Assembly: GCF_900107545.1 (NCBI RefSeq)
Contig: NZ_FNQZ01000003.1
Location: forward strand, 124,001-188,000
Origin: Pseudobutyrivibrio sp. ACV-2
GTDB taxonomy: Bacteria > Bacillota > Clostridia > Lachnospirales > Lachnospiraceae
Direction of reading: 5' to 3'
Length of the DNA: 64,000 bases
Each line of letters starts with the position of its first letter. The stretch's first letter is position 1. Both the position numbers and the translations under genes were made by a program. The notes beneath the pieces are model-generated. The model was not told the origin of the DNA. It did no database searches and saw only the letters and a program-made list of their open reading frames with translations. This document shows positions 35,066-46,195 of the stretch, in pieces.

Positions 35066-36584
35066 TTTAAATGAGGTAATTAAATACGCAGAGACAGGGC
35101 AGTATAAGCGTGTCCCTGTAGCGATAGAGTTGCTCTCTGATAGTTTAACTACTATTGAGGCAGTTCGTCGTATTAAAAATGCCAGCCATCAATGTTATCT
35201 TTTAGAGAGCGCCAGCCAGAGTGAAACCTGGGGCAGATATTCTTTCTTAGGTTTTAATCCAAAGTTGGAGGTTACCTGTCAGGATGGAATTGTTTTAATA
35301 AAGGAAAACGATGGCAAGGATAAGCTATTGATTGAAGAACGTGATGTGAAGCATCCAGGTGAGGTCTTGCGTGAAATTATCTCAAAATACAAAAGTCCGA
35401 CAGTTCCAGGACTTCCTACATTTACCGGTGGACTTGTGGGCTATTTTTCCTATGATTACATAAAATATAGTGAACCAAAGCTTCGCCTTGAAAATCATGG
35501 GGATGATGATTTCAAGGACATGGATCTGATGCTGTTTGATGATGTCATCGCCTTTGATAATTTCAAACAGAAGATATATCTGATAACTGGAATTGATATC
35601 AGCGATACAGATGCTTACTATGATGCATTTGAAAAGAGACTTGATAATATCAGCAAAGCCTATGCCGCTGCAGAGGCTCATTTATATGAGATAAAAGAAG
35701 TGCTTATGGCAGGTGAACCAAAGCAGTTTGAGCCTCTCATACTTAATTCAGACATCACACCAAAGTTTACAAATGAGCAGTACGGTGCGTTGGTGGAAAA
35801 GGCAAAGTATTACATCAAAGAGGGGGATATTTTCCAGGTGGTTCTATCCAATCCTATGAGTGCAAAGGCTACAGGCAGTCTTTTTGACACCTATCGCCTT
35901 CTTCGAGCAAGTAATCCATCTCCATATATGTTTTATTTTTCCAGTGATGATATTGAAATTGCGGGAGCATCTCCTGAAACGCTGGTAAAAGTAGAACAGA
36001 AAAAGGTCAGCACATTTCCATTGGCAGGCACCAGACCAAGAGGTGAGGATGAAGTGGAAGACAAGGCATTAGAAAAAGAGCTTTTGGCTGATGAAAAGGA
36101 AAAGGCCGAGCACAACATGCTGGTGGATTTAGGCCGCAACGACATTGGAAAAATAAGCGCTATAGGCACTGTAAATGTGGATAAGTACATGGAGATTGAG
36201 AGATTTTCCCATGTAATGCATATAGGTTCCACTGTTGTCGGAGAGCTTGCTGATGATAAGGATGTAATCGATGCAGTTGATGCCATTCTTCCGGCTGGCA
36301 CACTTTCGGGGGCTCCAAAGTTTAGAGCCTGTGAGATTATTGAGGAATTGGAGCAAAGCAAGCGTGGAATCTATGGTGGAGCATTGGGTTACATTGATTT
36401 CACTGGAAATCTTGATGTGTGTATCGCCATTCGTCTTGTATATAAAAAGGCTGATACTATCTGCATCCGCTCAGGAGCAGGTATAGTTTATGACTCTGTT
36501 CCTGAAAAAGAAGCCGTAGAGTGCATCAACAAGGCAAAGGCAGTTGTAAATGCTGTGAAACAGGCAGAGGGAGGCTTAATATGA
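35055..36584 (+). CDS. trpE: Anthranilate synthase component I
   Basis: This makes anthranilate from chorismate with ammonia from TrpG. The 509 residues contain the tryptophan-feedback-type LLESASQSETWGRYSFLG block, and catalytic blocks FQVVLSNPMSAK, AGASPETLVKV, LPAGTLSGAPK and IRSGAGIVYDS. The ATG is in the trpA end. In most operons trpE comes first; here it is next to last. Confidence 0.95.
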   Translation: MFPSLNEVIKYAETGQYKRVPVAIELLSDSLTTIEAVRRIKNASHQCYLLESASQSETWGRYSFLGFNPKLEVTCQDGIVLIKENDGKDKLLIEERDVKHPGEVLREIISKYKSPTVPGLPTFTGGLVGYFSYDYIKYSEPKLRLENHGDDDFKDMDLMLFDDVIAFDNFKQKIYLITGIDISDTDAYYDAFEKRLDNISKAYAAAEAHLYEIKEVLMAGEPKQFEPLILNSDITPKFTNEQYGALVEKAKYYIKEGDIFQVVLSNPMSAKATGSLFDTYRLLRASNPSPYMFYFSSDDIEIAGASPETLVKVEQKKVSTFPLAGTRPRGEDEVEDKALEKELLADEKEKAEHNMLVDLGRNDIGKISAIGTVNVDKYMEIERFSHVMHIGSTVVGELADDKDVIDAVDAILPAGTLSGAPKFRACEIIEELEQSKRGIYGGALGYIDFTGNLDVCIAIRLVYKKADTICIRSGAGIVYDSVPEKEAVECINKAKAVVNAVKQAEGGLI

Positions 36585-37168
36585 TATTACTGATTGATAA
36601 TTACGATAGCTTTTCCTACAACGTTTATCAGCTTATAGGAAGTGTAAATCCAGACATAAAGGTAATTCGTAATGACGAATACCGTATATGCGATATAGAA
36701 GAGATGGCTCCAAGCTACATCATCATATCTCCTGGTCCAGGTCGCCCGATAGATGCAGGTATCTGTGAGGATGTAATAGCCCATTTCGCAGGCAAGATTC
36801 CTATCCTTGGAATATGTCTCGGGCATCAGGCTATCTGTGAAACCTTTGGGGCTACCATCACCTATGCCAAAGAACTAATGCATGGCAAGCAATCCGAAGT
36901 GACACTGGATGCATCCTGCAAACTATTCAAAAACATGCCAGAAAAAATAACAGTAGCCCGTTACCATTCTTTGGCGGTGGATGGGGGCACACTACCACAG
37001 AACCTTAAAGCAGTAGCCACCACAGAGGACGGTGAGGTCATGGCCGTAAAGCACACTGACCACGAAATCTACGGCCTCCAGTTCCATCCTGAGTCAATTT
37101 TGACACCACAGGGCCGTAGTATTATAGAAGGGTTTATACACACGACCCCTCATCAGTCAGCAAGCTGA
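36581..37168 (+). CDS. trpG: Anthranilate synthase component II (glutamine amidotransferase)
   Basis: This supplies ammonia to TrpE. ATG 36581 after GAGGGAGG gives 195 residues. The class-I amidotransferase triad is Cys in GICLGHQAI and His-Glu in LQFHPESIL. The last seven residues (TPHQSAS) and the stop codon are encoded by an inverted CCTTCCCC-family repeat, so the repeat has replaced the original C-terminus. It overlaps the trpE stop by 4 bases. Confidence 0.95.
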   Translation: MILLIDNYDSFSYNVYQLIGSVNPDIKVIRNDEYRICDIEEMAPSYIIISPGPGRPIDAGICEDVIAHFAGKIPILGICLGHQAICETFGATITYAKELMHGKQSEVTLDASCKLFKNMPEKITVARYHSLAVDGGTLPQNLKAVATTEDGEVMAVKHTDHEIYGLQFHPESILTPQGRSIIEGFIHTTPHQSAS

Positions 37169-37442
37169 CAGCTTCCCCCCAGGGGGAAGCCAAAAACAGC
37201 CTTCCCCTAGAGGAAAGGCTGTCACCGCTAGGTGACTGAAGAGGTACTATACCTACATTCTTCCAACAACAAAAGCCTTCCCCCTCTGGGGGAAGGTGGC
37301 CGCAGGCCGGATGAGGGAAGGCTTCCCCTAGAGGGGAAGCTGTCACCGCAGGTGACTGATGAGGTGTCGTACCTCCATGCTACCAACACCCAAAAGGCTT
37401 CCCCTTGAGGGGAAGCTGTCACCGCAGGTGACTGATGAGGTG
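37146..37442. repeat. Cluster of five CCTTCCCC-family hairpin repeats, R2
   Basis: Copies lie at about 37146-37191 (inverted), 37198-37245, 37274-37317, 37319-37367 and 37395-37442. Each has a CTTCCCC-GGGGAAG head. Most have a GTCACC-GCA-GGTGAC second hairpin and end in GATGAGG. None carries the GATAATGC module. The remainder of the trpG-to-transporter gap (37443-37552) shows nothing else clear beyond AT-rich promoter-like sequence. Confidence 0.85.
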
Positions 37443-37552
37443 CCCGTACCTACATGTTCCCTACAAAGTACATTTTTTTTCACAAATTAGTGTTATCATA
37501 ACAAACTGTAAACATAGTTAAAAATTTAACTATCAAAGAAAAGAGGAACAAT

Positions 37553-38623
37553 ATGAAGAAAAAGTTATTATCACTTATTTGTGTCACCGCACTTCTTATA
37601 TCAGGCACAGTAGCATGTGGTGCCTCTAAAGAAGCAGCACCTGCAGAGCAGGAAGCGACAGTTGTAGAAGAAACAGTAGAGGAGGAAGCACCTGCAGAGG
37701 CAGAGACTCCAGCAGAGGATTGCGACGTAAGAGTAGCAGCCCTCAAAGGACCTACAGCTATGGGCATGGTCCAGCTTATGGAAGCAGCAGAAAATGATGA
37801 TACCGCTACAAATCACTATGAGTTTTCTATCTCAGCAGCACCAGATGAGCTCACACCATCTATCGTTCAGGGAAATGTAGACATCGCAGCAGTTCCAGCC
37901 AACCTTGCATCAGTATTATTTAATAAGACAGAGGGTAAGGTACAGGTACTCGCCATCAACACACTTGGAGTACTTTACATCGTTGAAAACGGAGATACAA
38001 TCCAGTCTGTTTCAGACCTAAAGGGCAAGACGATCTACGCCAGCGGAAAGGGCGCAACCCCAGAATTTGCCCTTAACTACATGCTCTCATCAAATGGTAT
38101 CGACCCAGAAAAAGATGTAACTATCGAATACAAATCAGAGCATGCTGAATGTGTCGCAGCTCTTGCAAATGACGAGGATGGAGTAGCAATGCTTCCACAG
38201 CCATTTGTTACTACAGCACTTATGCAAAACGATAGCATGCGCATCGCTCTTGATATGACAAAAGAGTGGGAAAATTCAGCAAAGAACAGTGGATCATCAG
38301 CTTCCCTTGTAACAGGTGTAGTTGTTGCCAGAACAGATTTTGTTAATGAACATCCAGATGCCGTAAAGCTTTTCTTAGAGCAGTATGAAGCATCTACAGC
38401 CTACACAAATGACAGTGTGGATGAAGCTTCTGAACTTATCGAAAAATATGATATAATCAAAGCAGCAGTGGCAAAACAGGCTATTCCTTACTGCAATATC
38501 ACATTTATCGCAGGTTCTGAAATGAAGGACAAGCTTTCAGGCTATCTTGAAGAGCTCTTCAACCAGAATCCACAGGCCGTAGGCGGAAAATTACCAACAG
38601 ATGAATTCTATTACATCCAGTAA
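37553..38623 (+). CDS. ABC transporter substrate-binding lipoprotein, NMT1/SsuA type
   Basis: This 356-residue lipoprotein has a signal peptide and lipobox (SGTVACG), a Glu/Ala/Pro-rich linker (residues 22-60), then a SsuA/THI5-like binding fold with KGPTAMGMVQLM, NVDIAAVPANLASVL and DLKGKTIYASGKGATPEF. The family takes up sulfonates, thiamine precursors and similar compounds; the substrate here is undetermined. There is no TPP riboswitch upstream and no Rrf2-type dyad. Confidence 0.85.
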   Translation: MKKKLLSLICVTALLISGTVACGASKEAAPAEQEATVVEETVEEEAPAEAETPAEDCDVRVAALKGPTAMGMVQLMEAAENDDTATNHYEFSISAAPDELTPSIVQGNVDIAAVPANLASVLFNKTEGKVQVLAINTLGVLYIVENGDTIQSVSDLKGKTIYASGKGATPEFALNYMLSSNGIDPEKDVTIEYKSEHAECVAALANDEDGVAMLPQPFVTTALMQNDSMRIALDMTKEWENSAKNSGSSASLVTGVVVARTDFVNEHPDAVKLFLEQYEASTAYTNDSVDEASELIEKYDIIKAAVAKQAIPYCNITFIAGSEMKDKLSGYLEELFNQNPQAVGGKLPTDEFYYIQ

Positions 38624-39368
38624 AAAACAAAAAAATATAAAAGTAGGGGCTGTCATTATCTGGCTTTTGGTATGGCAGCTCCTATCAATGTATGTAGATT
38701 CGGCTATTCTATTAGCATCACCCGTAGACACCCTAAAATGTCTATGGAATATGCTTGGAATAGCCTCTTTTTGGCAGTCCATATTATTTACACTGATTCG
38801 TATATGCGTAGGGCTTTTTTTGGCCAATATAATTGGCACTTTTTTTTCAGTAGGCGCATATTTGTCAAAAACATTTCGTGACTTTATTTCCATACCAATA
38901 GCGGTTACCAAATCAACTCCGGTAGCATCCTTTATTATTCTGGTTTTGATTTGGATTCCATCTAAAAATCTCTCTGTATTTATATCGTTTTTAATGTCAT
39001 TTCCTGTGATTTACACCAACATTCTTCAGGGACTTGATTCTATGGATAAAAATATGCTTGAGATGGCTCAGGTCTTTAAACTTTCAATAGCAAGAAAAAT
39101 CAGGTTTATATACATCCCTCAGGTCATACCATATTATAGAGCAGCTGCCGCCCTTTCAAATGGCCTGTGTTTTAAAGCAGGAATAGCAGCCGAGGTTATT
39201 GGTCAGCCAAATGGTTCAATAGGAGAGAGACTTTACGAAGCAAAAATTTACTTCAACACGCCGGAGCTTTTCGCCTGGACTATTACCATAATCATAGTGA
39301 GCATCATTTTTAACAGGCTATTTATGGTTTTTATCAATTTCATCATGAACAAGCTGGAGGGTAGATAA
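38601..39368 (+). CDS. ABC transporter permease, SsuC/TauC type
   Basis: This 255-residue permease has six hydrophobic segments and the docking region MLEMAQVFKLSIARKIRFIYIPQ. It begins MNSITSSKKQKN and overlaps the binding-protein gene by 23 bases. The block FKAGIAAEVIGQPNGSIG is typical of the SsuC/ThiX family. A CG-N6-CG motif lies at 38799, the last in the window. Confidence 0.87.
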   Translation: MNSITSSKKQKNIKVGAVIIWLLVWQLLSMYVDSAILLASPVDTLKCLWNMLGIASFWQSILFTLIRICVGLFLANIIGTFFSVGAYLSKTFRDFISIPIAVTKSTPVASFIILVLIWIPSKNLSVFISFLMSFPVIYTNILQGLDSMDKNMLEMAQVFKLSIARKIRFIYIPQVIPYYRAAAALSNGLCFKAGIAAEVIGQPNGSIGERLYEAKIYFNTPELFAWTITIIIVSIIFNRLFMVFINFIMNKLEGR

Positions 39369-39950
39369 ATGGATATAACTATAAAAAATCTTTCGAAAGC
39401 TTTTGATGAGCAGCTCGTATTAAATGATTTTACTCACACCTTTAAAGAAGGCACTACCACCTGTATCATGGGTAAATCCGGTGTAGGAAAGACCACTTTA
39501 CTTTCTATTCTGATGGGACTTGAAAACGCAGATTCAGGACAGATAAATGGTTTGTCAGACAAAAAAATAAGCGCTGTTTTTCAGGAAGACAGACTATGTA
39601 TGAATCTTACAGCACTTTTAAACATAAAAATGGTGCTACCAAAAAACAGCCATATTTCTGATGAAAGAATAATCAGCCTGCTTTCAAAGATAGGCATAGA
39701 TGCATCAGATAAAAAAACAGTTTCCGAATATAGCGGAGGAATGTGTCGTCGAGTAGCCATTCTAAGAGCGCTTCTAGCCGACTTCGATTTACTCATCATG
39801 GACGAACCTCTAAAAGGCCTCGACACAGAAACAAAAGAAAAAGTAATTTCTCTAATAAAAGAGTTGACTACAAACAAAACTGTAATCTTAACCACCCACG
39901 ACCCCACCGACGTCGACGCCCTCTCCGGAGAAGCGTTATTAATTCAATAA
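39369..39950 (+). CDS. ABC transporter ATP-binding protein, short form
   Basis: This ATPase partners the preceding permease. It has only 193 residues, about 40-60 fewer than SsuB/TauB. Walker A MGKSGVGKTT, signature YSGGMCRRVAILRAL and Walker B LLIMDEPLKGLD are present. The C-terminus ends soon after the H-loop (LTTHDPTDVDAL). The ATG follows the permease stop directly. Confidence 0.9.
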   Translation: MDITIKNLSKAFDEQLVLNDFTHTFKEGTTTCIMGKSGVGKTTLLSILMGLENADSGQINGLSDKKISAVFQEDRLCMNLTALLNIKMVLPKNSHISDERIISLLSKIGIDASDKKTVSEYSGGMCRRVAILRALLADFDLLIMDEPLKGLDTETKEKVISLIKELTTNKTVILTTHDPTDVDALSGEALLIQ

Positions 39951-39961
39951 AAAAATTCAAT

Positions 39962-40071
39962 AACGTAAAGAAGCCATTGTAGGCAACAAATTTATAATCT
40001 CTTAAGCGAGGCATTCTAAGCCGAGCGTAGAGATTATAAGTTTGTAGCCGTAACAATGGCCTCTCAACGTA
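39962..40071 (+). repeat. Stem repeat, copy 3, between convergent genes
   Basis: Stems GCCATTG (39973-39979) with CAATGGC (40054-40060) and AACAAATTTATAATCTC with GAGATTATAAGTTTGT flank the core CTTAAGCGAGGCATTCTAAG and CCGAGCGTAG (40001-40030). Outer AACGT and ACGTT also pair. The core matches copies 1, 2 and 4, but the ends are not TAGATGAGC/GCGGACTA. It may also act as a terminator region for the ABC operon and guaB. Confidence 0.75.
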
Positions 40072-40097
40072 TATTATTCAATTCTAAATTATTATCT

Positions 40098-41579
<1,482 letters not shown>

Positions 41580-41610
41580 TCATGACTGTAAAACTATAAA
41601 AGTTTTTAAA

Positions 41611-41639
41611 ATTATATTTAACAAAGTTCACAATGTCAA
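41611..41639 (-). promoter_or_regulatory. guaB promoter
   Basis: On the minus strand, TTGACA (41639-41634), 17-bp spacer and TATAAT (41616-41611) form a consensus promoter. The rest of the 300-base guaB-PFOR gap is AT-rich; a TATAAT at 41765-41770 probably belongs to the PFOR promoter, though its -35 is unclear. Confidence 0.8.
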
Positions 41640-41856
41640 TGAGATATTTTGTTAAATTTTTACCAATGAAAATAAGCAGACAAAAATATTTAACAATTTT
41701 GTACCCCAAAATGAACAGAATTGGCCTTTTGCTTTATTGAAATTTATTTTCATTAGTTCTAATATATAATCACGACATTATGGGAGTGGGCACCGGTTTG
41801 AAAATATGTCCACTCTGGTAACTTTAAATGTCTCATATAATAAGGAGGATTTAGAA

Positions 41857-44800
41857 ATGCCAAGAGCAAAACAGTCTATGGATGGTAACCAGGCTGCAGC
41901 ACACGTAGCTTATGCGTTTACTGATGTTGCCGCTATCTACCCAATCACACCATCCAGCCCAATGGCCGATTTCGTTGACCAGTGGTCAGCAGCAGGCCTT
42001 GAGAATATCTTTGGAAATCAGGTAAAGGTTGTAGAAATGGAGTCTGAGGCAGGTGCTGCAGGTGCCGTTCACGGTTCACTTGGTGCAGGTGCACTCACAA
42101 CTACATTTACAGCTTCACAGGGTCTTCTTCTTATGATCCCTAATATGTACAAGATCGCTGCAGAGCAGCTTCCTTGTGTATTCGATGTATCAGCTCGTAC
42201 AGTTGCTACACAGTCACTTAACATCTTTGGTGATCACTCAGATGTTTACGCTTGTCGTCAGACAGGTTTCGCTATGTTATGCGAGACAAATCCACAGGAA
42301 GTAATGGATCTTGCTCCAGTAGCTCACCTTGCAGCTATCGAGGGTAAGGTACCTGTACTTAACTTCTTCGATGGTTTCCGTACATCACACGAAATCCAGA
42401 AGATCGAGAAGTGGGATTATGCAGATCTTAAAGAAATGGTTAACATGGATGCAATCAACGAGTTCAGAGCTCGTGCACTTAATCCAGAGCATCCTACAAT
42501 GCGTGGTTCTCATGAGAACGGTGACGTTTTCTTCCAGCACAGAGAAGCATGCAACACATACTATGATAACTTCCCAGCAGTTGTTCAGAAGTACATGGAC
42601 AAGGTAAATGCAAAGCTTGGTACAGATTACAAGCTTTTCAACTACTATGGTGCTGCTGATGCAGATAGAATCATCATCGCTATGGGTTCAATCAACGACG
42701 TAGCAGAAGAGGTTATTGATTACCTCAACGCACATGGCGAGAAGGTTGGTGTACTTAAGGTTCGTCTTTACAGACCATGGTCTTCAGAGGCATTCCTTGC
42801 TGCACTTCCTAAGACAGCAAAGAAGATCGCTATCCTTGATAGAACAAAGGAGCCAGGTGCTCTTGCTGATCCTCTTTACCTTGATGTTGCTACAACACTT
42901 CGTGAAGCAGGTCTTAACGACATCACTATCTGCGGTGGTAGATATGGTCTTGGTTCAAAGGATACTCCTCCTTCATCAGTATTCGCTGTATACAAGGAAC
43001 TTGAGAAGGATGCTCCTAAGGCTAGATTCACAATCGGTATCGTTGATGACGTTACTAACCTTTCACTTCCAGAGGTTAAGCCAGCTCCTATTACTTCAGC
43101 TCCTGGTACAAAGGAATGCAAGTTCTGGGGTCTTGGTGGTGACGGTACTGTAGGTGCTAACAAGAACTCTACAAAGATCATCGGTGACCACACAGACAAG
43201 TTCATCCAGGCATACTTCCAGTATGACTCAAAGAAGACTGGTGGTGTTACAATTTCTCACCTTCGTTTTGGTGACAACCCAATCAAGTCTCCTTACTATA
43301 TCAACCAGGCTGACTTCGTAGCTTGCCACAACCCAGCTTACGTTACACAGGGCATGAAGATGGTTCAGGACGTTAAGCCAGGCGGAGTATTCATGATCAA
43401 CTGCCAGTGGTCAGATGAAGAGCTTGAGCAGAAGCTCAACGCTGAAGCTAAGAAGTACATCGCTGATAACAACATCCAGCTTTACACAATCAATGCTATC
43501 GATAAGGCTATCGAAATTGGTATGGGTAAGCGTACAAATACAATCCTTCAGTCAGCATTCTTCAAGCTCGCTGATGTAATGCCTATCGATGAGGCTGTTG
43601 ATTACATGAAGCAGGCTGCAAAGAAGTCTTACGGTAAGAAGGGTGATGACGTTGTAAACATGAACTACAACGCTATCGACGCTGGTGTTGATGCTGTACA
43701 TAAGGTAGAAGTTCCAGATTCATGGAAGAACCCAGTAGCAGATCCTGTTAAGCCAGAGCTTGAGGGACGCCCAGAGGTTGTTAAGATGGTTAAGAATCTC
43801 CTTGAGCCTATCTCTAAGATGGATGGTGATTCACTTCCAGTTTCTGCATTTACAGAGAATCCAAACGGACAGTTCGAGCTTGGTGCTGCAGCTTACGAGA
43901 AGCGTGGTACAGCTGTAACAGTTCCTACATGGGATCCAGAGAAGTGTATCCAGTGTAACCAGTGTGCATTCGTATGTTCACACGCTACAATCCGTCCTTA
44001 CATGCTTTCAGAGGATGAAGTTAAGGCAGCTCCAGCAAACATCAAGCTTGCTGATACAAAGCCAAAGGCTTCTGAGTACAAGTACACAATGTCTGTATCT
44101 CCACTTGACTGTATGGGATGTGGTGAGTGTACAACTGTATGTCCAGTTGGTGCTATCACAATGGTTCCACAGGCAGAAGAAGCAGACGAGCAGCCAGTAT
44201 TCAACTACTTAGTAGCTAATGTTGGACGTAAGGAAGCAGCAGGTTCTGACCTTACAGTTAAGGGCTCACAGTTCAACCAGCCACTCCTTGAGTTCTCAGG
44301 ATCATGTGCAGGTTGTGCAGAGACTTCATACGCAAGACTTATCACACAGCTCTTCGGTGAGCATATGTATATTTCAAACGCTACAGGATGTTCTTCAATT
44401 TGGGGTGGTCCTGCAGCTACATCACCATTCACAGTTAACAAGGATTCTAAGAAGGGTCCAGCATGGTGTAACTCACTCTTCGAGGATAACGCACAGCACG
44501 GTTTAGGTATGGAAGTTGGTCAGAAGTACCTCCGCGAGCGCGCTATCGAGTCTGCTAAGAAGGCAGCAGAGGCTGGTTCAGACGAGCTTAAGGCAGCATT
44601 CGCTAAGTTCGAAGAGACAATCAACAGCACACGTGAGAACGGTGCAGCAACAGACGTACTCGTAGCTGAGCTTGAGAAGAACGGTTCAGAGGACGCTAAG
44701 GCAGCACTTGCTCTTAAGGATTACCTCGCTAAGAAGTCTGTATGGATCTTCGGTGGTGACGGTTGGGCATACGATATCGGATTCGGCGGTCTTGATCACG

Positions 44801-45390
44801 TACTTGCATCTGGCGAGAACGTAAACGTTATGGTATTCGATACAGAGATGTACTCTAACACAGGTGGACAGGCATCTAAGGCTTCTAACATCGGTGAAGT
44901 TTGCCAGTTCGCTGCATCAGGTAAGGAGATGTCTAAGAAGTCTCTTTCTGAAATCGCTATGTCATACGGTTATGTATATGTAGCTCAGATTGCACTTGGT
45001 GCTAACATGGCTCAGGCTGTTAAGGTTCTTGCAGAAGCAGAAGCTTACAACGGACCTTCACTTATCATCGGATACGCTCCATGTGAGCTCCACGGTGTTA
45101 AGGGCGGTATGAACCACTGCCAGGATGAGATGAAGAAGGCTGTAGAGGCTGGTTACTGGAACCTCTTCTCATTCAACCCAGACCTTAAGAAGGAAGGAAA
45201 GAATCCATTCACTCTTACTTCTAAGGAAGGTGACTACAGCAAGTATCAGGACTTCCTCAAGAACGAGACACGTTATGCTCGTCTTACAAAGGCATTCCCA
45301 GAGCGTGCTGAGAGACTCTTCGCACTCAACGAGGAGACAGCTAAGGAGCGTTACTCACACCTTAAGAAGCTTGTAGATCTCTATTCATAA
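41857..45390 (+). CDS. nifJ: Pyruvate:ferredoxin (flavodoxin) oxidoreductase
   Basis: This anaerobic enzyme converts pyruvate and CoA to acetyl-CoA, CO2 and reduced ferredoxin. ATG 41857 after AAGGAGG is preferred to an in-frame ATG at 41806. The single chain of 1177 residues has the fused PFOR order: N-terminal AAIYPITPSSPMAD, central gamma domain (GLGGDGTVGANKNSTKII), ferredoxin domain CIQCNQCAFVC and CMGCGECTTVC, and C-terminal TPP domain CAGCAETSYARL, GDGWAYDIGF and SNTGGQASKAS. Codons are extremely biased (nearly all CTT, AAG, GGT), marking very high expression. Confidence 0.97.
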   Translation: MPRAKQSMDGNQAAAHVAYAFTDVAAIYPITPSSPMADFVDQWSAAGLENIFGNQVKVVEMESEAGAAGAVHGSLGAGALTTTFTASQGLLLMIPNMYKIAAEQLPCVFDVSARTVATQSLNIFGDHSDVYACRQTGFAMLCETNPQEVMDLAPVAHLAAIEGKVPVLNFFDGFRTSHEIQKIEKWDYADLKEMVNMDAINEFRARALNPEHPTMRGSHENGDVFFQHREACNTYYDNFPAVVQKYMDKVNAKLGTDYKLFNYYGAADADRIIIAMGSINDVAEEVIDYLNAHGEKVGVLKVRLYRPWSSEAFLAALPKTAKKIAILDRTKEPGALADPLYLDVATTLREAGLNDITICGGRYGLGSKDTPPSSVFAVYKELEKDAPKARFTIGIVDDVTNLSLPEVKPAPITSAPGTKECKFWGLGGDGTVGANKNSTKIIGDHTDKFIQAYFQYDSKKTGGVTISHLRFGDNPIKSPYYINQADFVACHNPAYVTQGMKMVQDVKPGGVFMINCQWSDEELEQKLNAEAKKYIADNNIQLYTINAIDKAIEIGMGKRTNTILQSAFFKLADVMPIDEAVDYMKQAAKKSYGKKGDDVVNMNYNAIDAGVDAVHKVEVPDSWKNPVADPVKPELEGRPEVVKMVKNLLEPISKMDGDSLPVSAFTENPNGQFELGAAAYEKRGTAVTVPTWDPEKCIQCNQCAFVCSHATIRPYMLSEDEVKAAPANIKLADTKPKASEYKYTMSVSPLDCMGCGECTTVCPVGAITMVPQAEEADEQPVFNYLVANVGRKEAAGSDLTVKGSQFNQPLLEFSGSCAGCAETSYARLITQLFGEHMYISNATGCSSIWGGPAATSPFTVNKDSKKGPAWCNSLFEDNAQHGLGMEVGQKYLRERAIESAKKAAEAGSDELKAAFAKFEETINSTRENGAATDVLVAELEKNGSEDAKAALALKDYLAKKSVWIFGGDGWAYDIGFGGLDHVLASGENVNVMVFDTEMYSNTGGQASKASNIGEVCQFAASGKEMSKKSLSEIAMSYGYVYVAQIALGANMAQAVKVLAEAEAYNGPSLIIGYAPCELHGVKGGMNHCQDEMKKAVEAGYWNLFSFNPDLKKEGKNPFTLTSKEGDYSKYQDFLKNETRYARLTKAFPERAERLFALNEETAKERYSHLKKLVDLYS

Positions 45391-45413
45391 GATATAGATA
45401 TTCAAGATAATCT

Positions 45414-45449
45414 AAGCCCCGCGCTTTAAAAGCGTGGGGCTTTTTTTCT
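45414..45449 (+). terminator. PFOR terminator
   Basis: Stem AAGCCCCGCGCTTT (45414-45427) pairs with AAAGCGTGGGGCTT (45429-45442) and is followed by a T-run. Confidence 0.93.
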
Positions 45450-45540
45450 TGCGTCATAGTAGCGAAACTGATAAAATGATACTAGATATTGTGGTATTAT
45501 CCGTAACGAAATAAATTAATTGTGTAATAAATTAAAGATA

Positions 45541-45712
45541 GCACTGTAATTAACAGCATAAATTAACACACTATAGTGATTAGATGAGCATTGTAGCTAT
45601 CAATTATGAGTATTGCGCAGTGAGACATGCTAGTCGAACGTAGCTATACTCATGATTGATAGCGTAACAATGCGGACTAGGGATATACCAATATTTAATG
45701 CCTTAACAGTGC
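45541..45712 (+). repeat. Nested stem repeat, copy 4 (nrdR leader)
   Basis: The inner unit runs from TAGATGAGC (45581-45589) to GCGGACTA (45672-45679), with stem TTGTAGCTATCAAT and ATTGATAGCGTAACAA. Its core AGTGAGACATGCTAG and CGAACGTAGC matches copies 1-3. An outer pair GCACTGT (45541-45547) and ACAGTGC (45706-45712) suggests a second nested layer. Beyond the PFOR terminator and this repeat the 350-base gap holds nothing else clear. Confidence 0.75.
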
Positions 45713-45739
45713 GAGCCATTAACTATTAGGGAGGAATTT

Positions 45740-46192
45740 ATGAAGTGTCCATTTTGTGGTAGCAACGATACAAGCGTAATTGATTCAAGACCTGCGGATG
45801 ACAATACTTCTATTCGCCGTAGACGTTCTTGCCCAGAGTGTGGAAAGCGTTTCACTACATACGAAAAGGTGGAAACTATTCCGCTTATTGTAATAAAAAA
45901 AGATAATAACAGAGAGCCATACGACCGCACTAAGGTTGAAAAGGGCGTTCTCATAGCTTGCCGTAAAAGACCAGTTTCTGCAGCTCAAATATCAAAAGTA
46001 GTAGATGAAATTGAAACAGAAATCTTTTCATTAGAAGAAAAGGAAATTCCTAGCACCAAAATCGGAGAAATCGTAATGGAACACCTTGAAAACGTTGATC
46101 CGGTAGCTTACGTTCGTTTTGCATCAGTTTACCGTGAATTCAAGGATGTTAATACATTTATGGATGAGCTTAAGCGAGTTCTTGATAAGTAA
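45740..46192 (+). CDS. nrdR: Transcriptional repressor NrdR
   Basis: This represses ribonucleotide reductase genes in response to ATP/dATP. At 150 residues it has the full family length. It has a zinc ribbon MKCPFCGSNDTSVIDSRP with CPECGKRFTTYE, then an ATP-cone (KKDNNREPYDRTKVEKGV). The start follows GGGAGG. The leader contains repeat copy 4. Confidence 0.96.
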   Translation: MKCPFCGSNDTSVIDSRPADDNTSIRRRRSCPECGKRFTTYEKVETIPLIVIKKDNNREPYDRTKVEKGVLIACRKRPVSAAQISKVVDEIETEIFSLEEKEIPSTKIGEIVMEHLENVDPVAYVRFASVYREFKDVNTFMDELKRVLDK

Positions 46193-46195
46193 AAT

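Noticed and set aside
37146-37442. CRISPR array
   Set aside because: The units are palindromic, of uneven spacing and orientation, and have no unique spacers of constant length; no cas gene is present.
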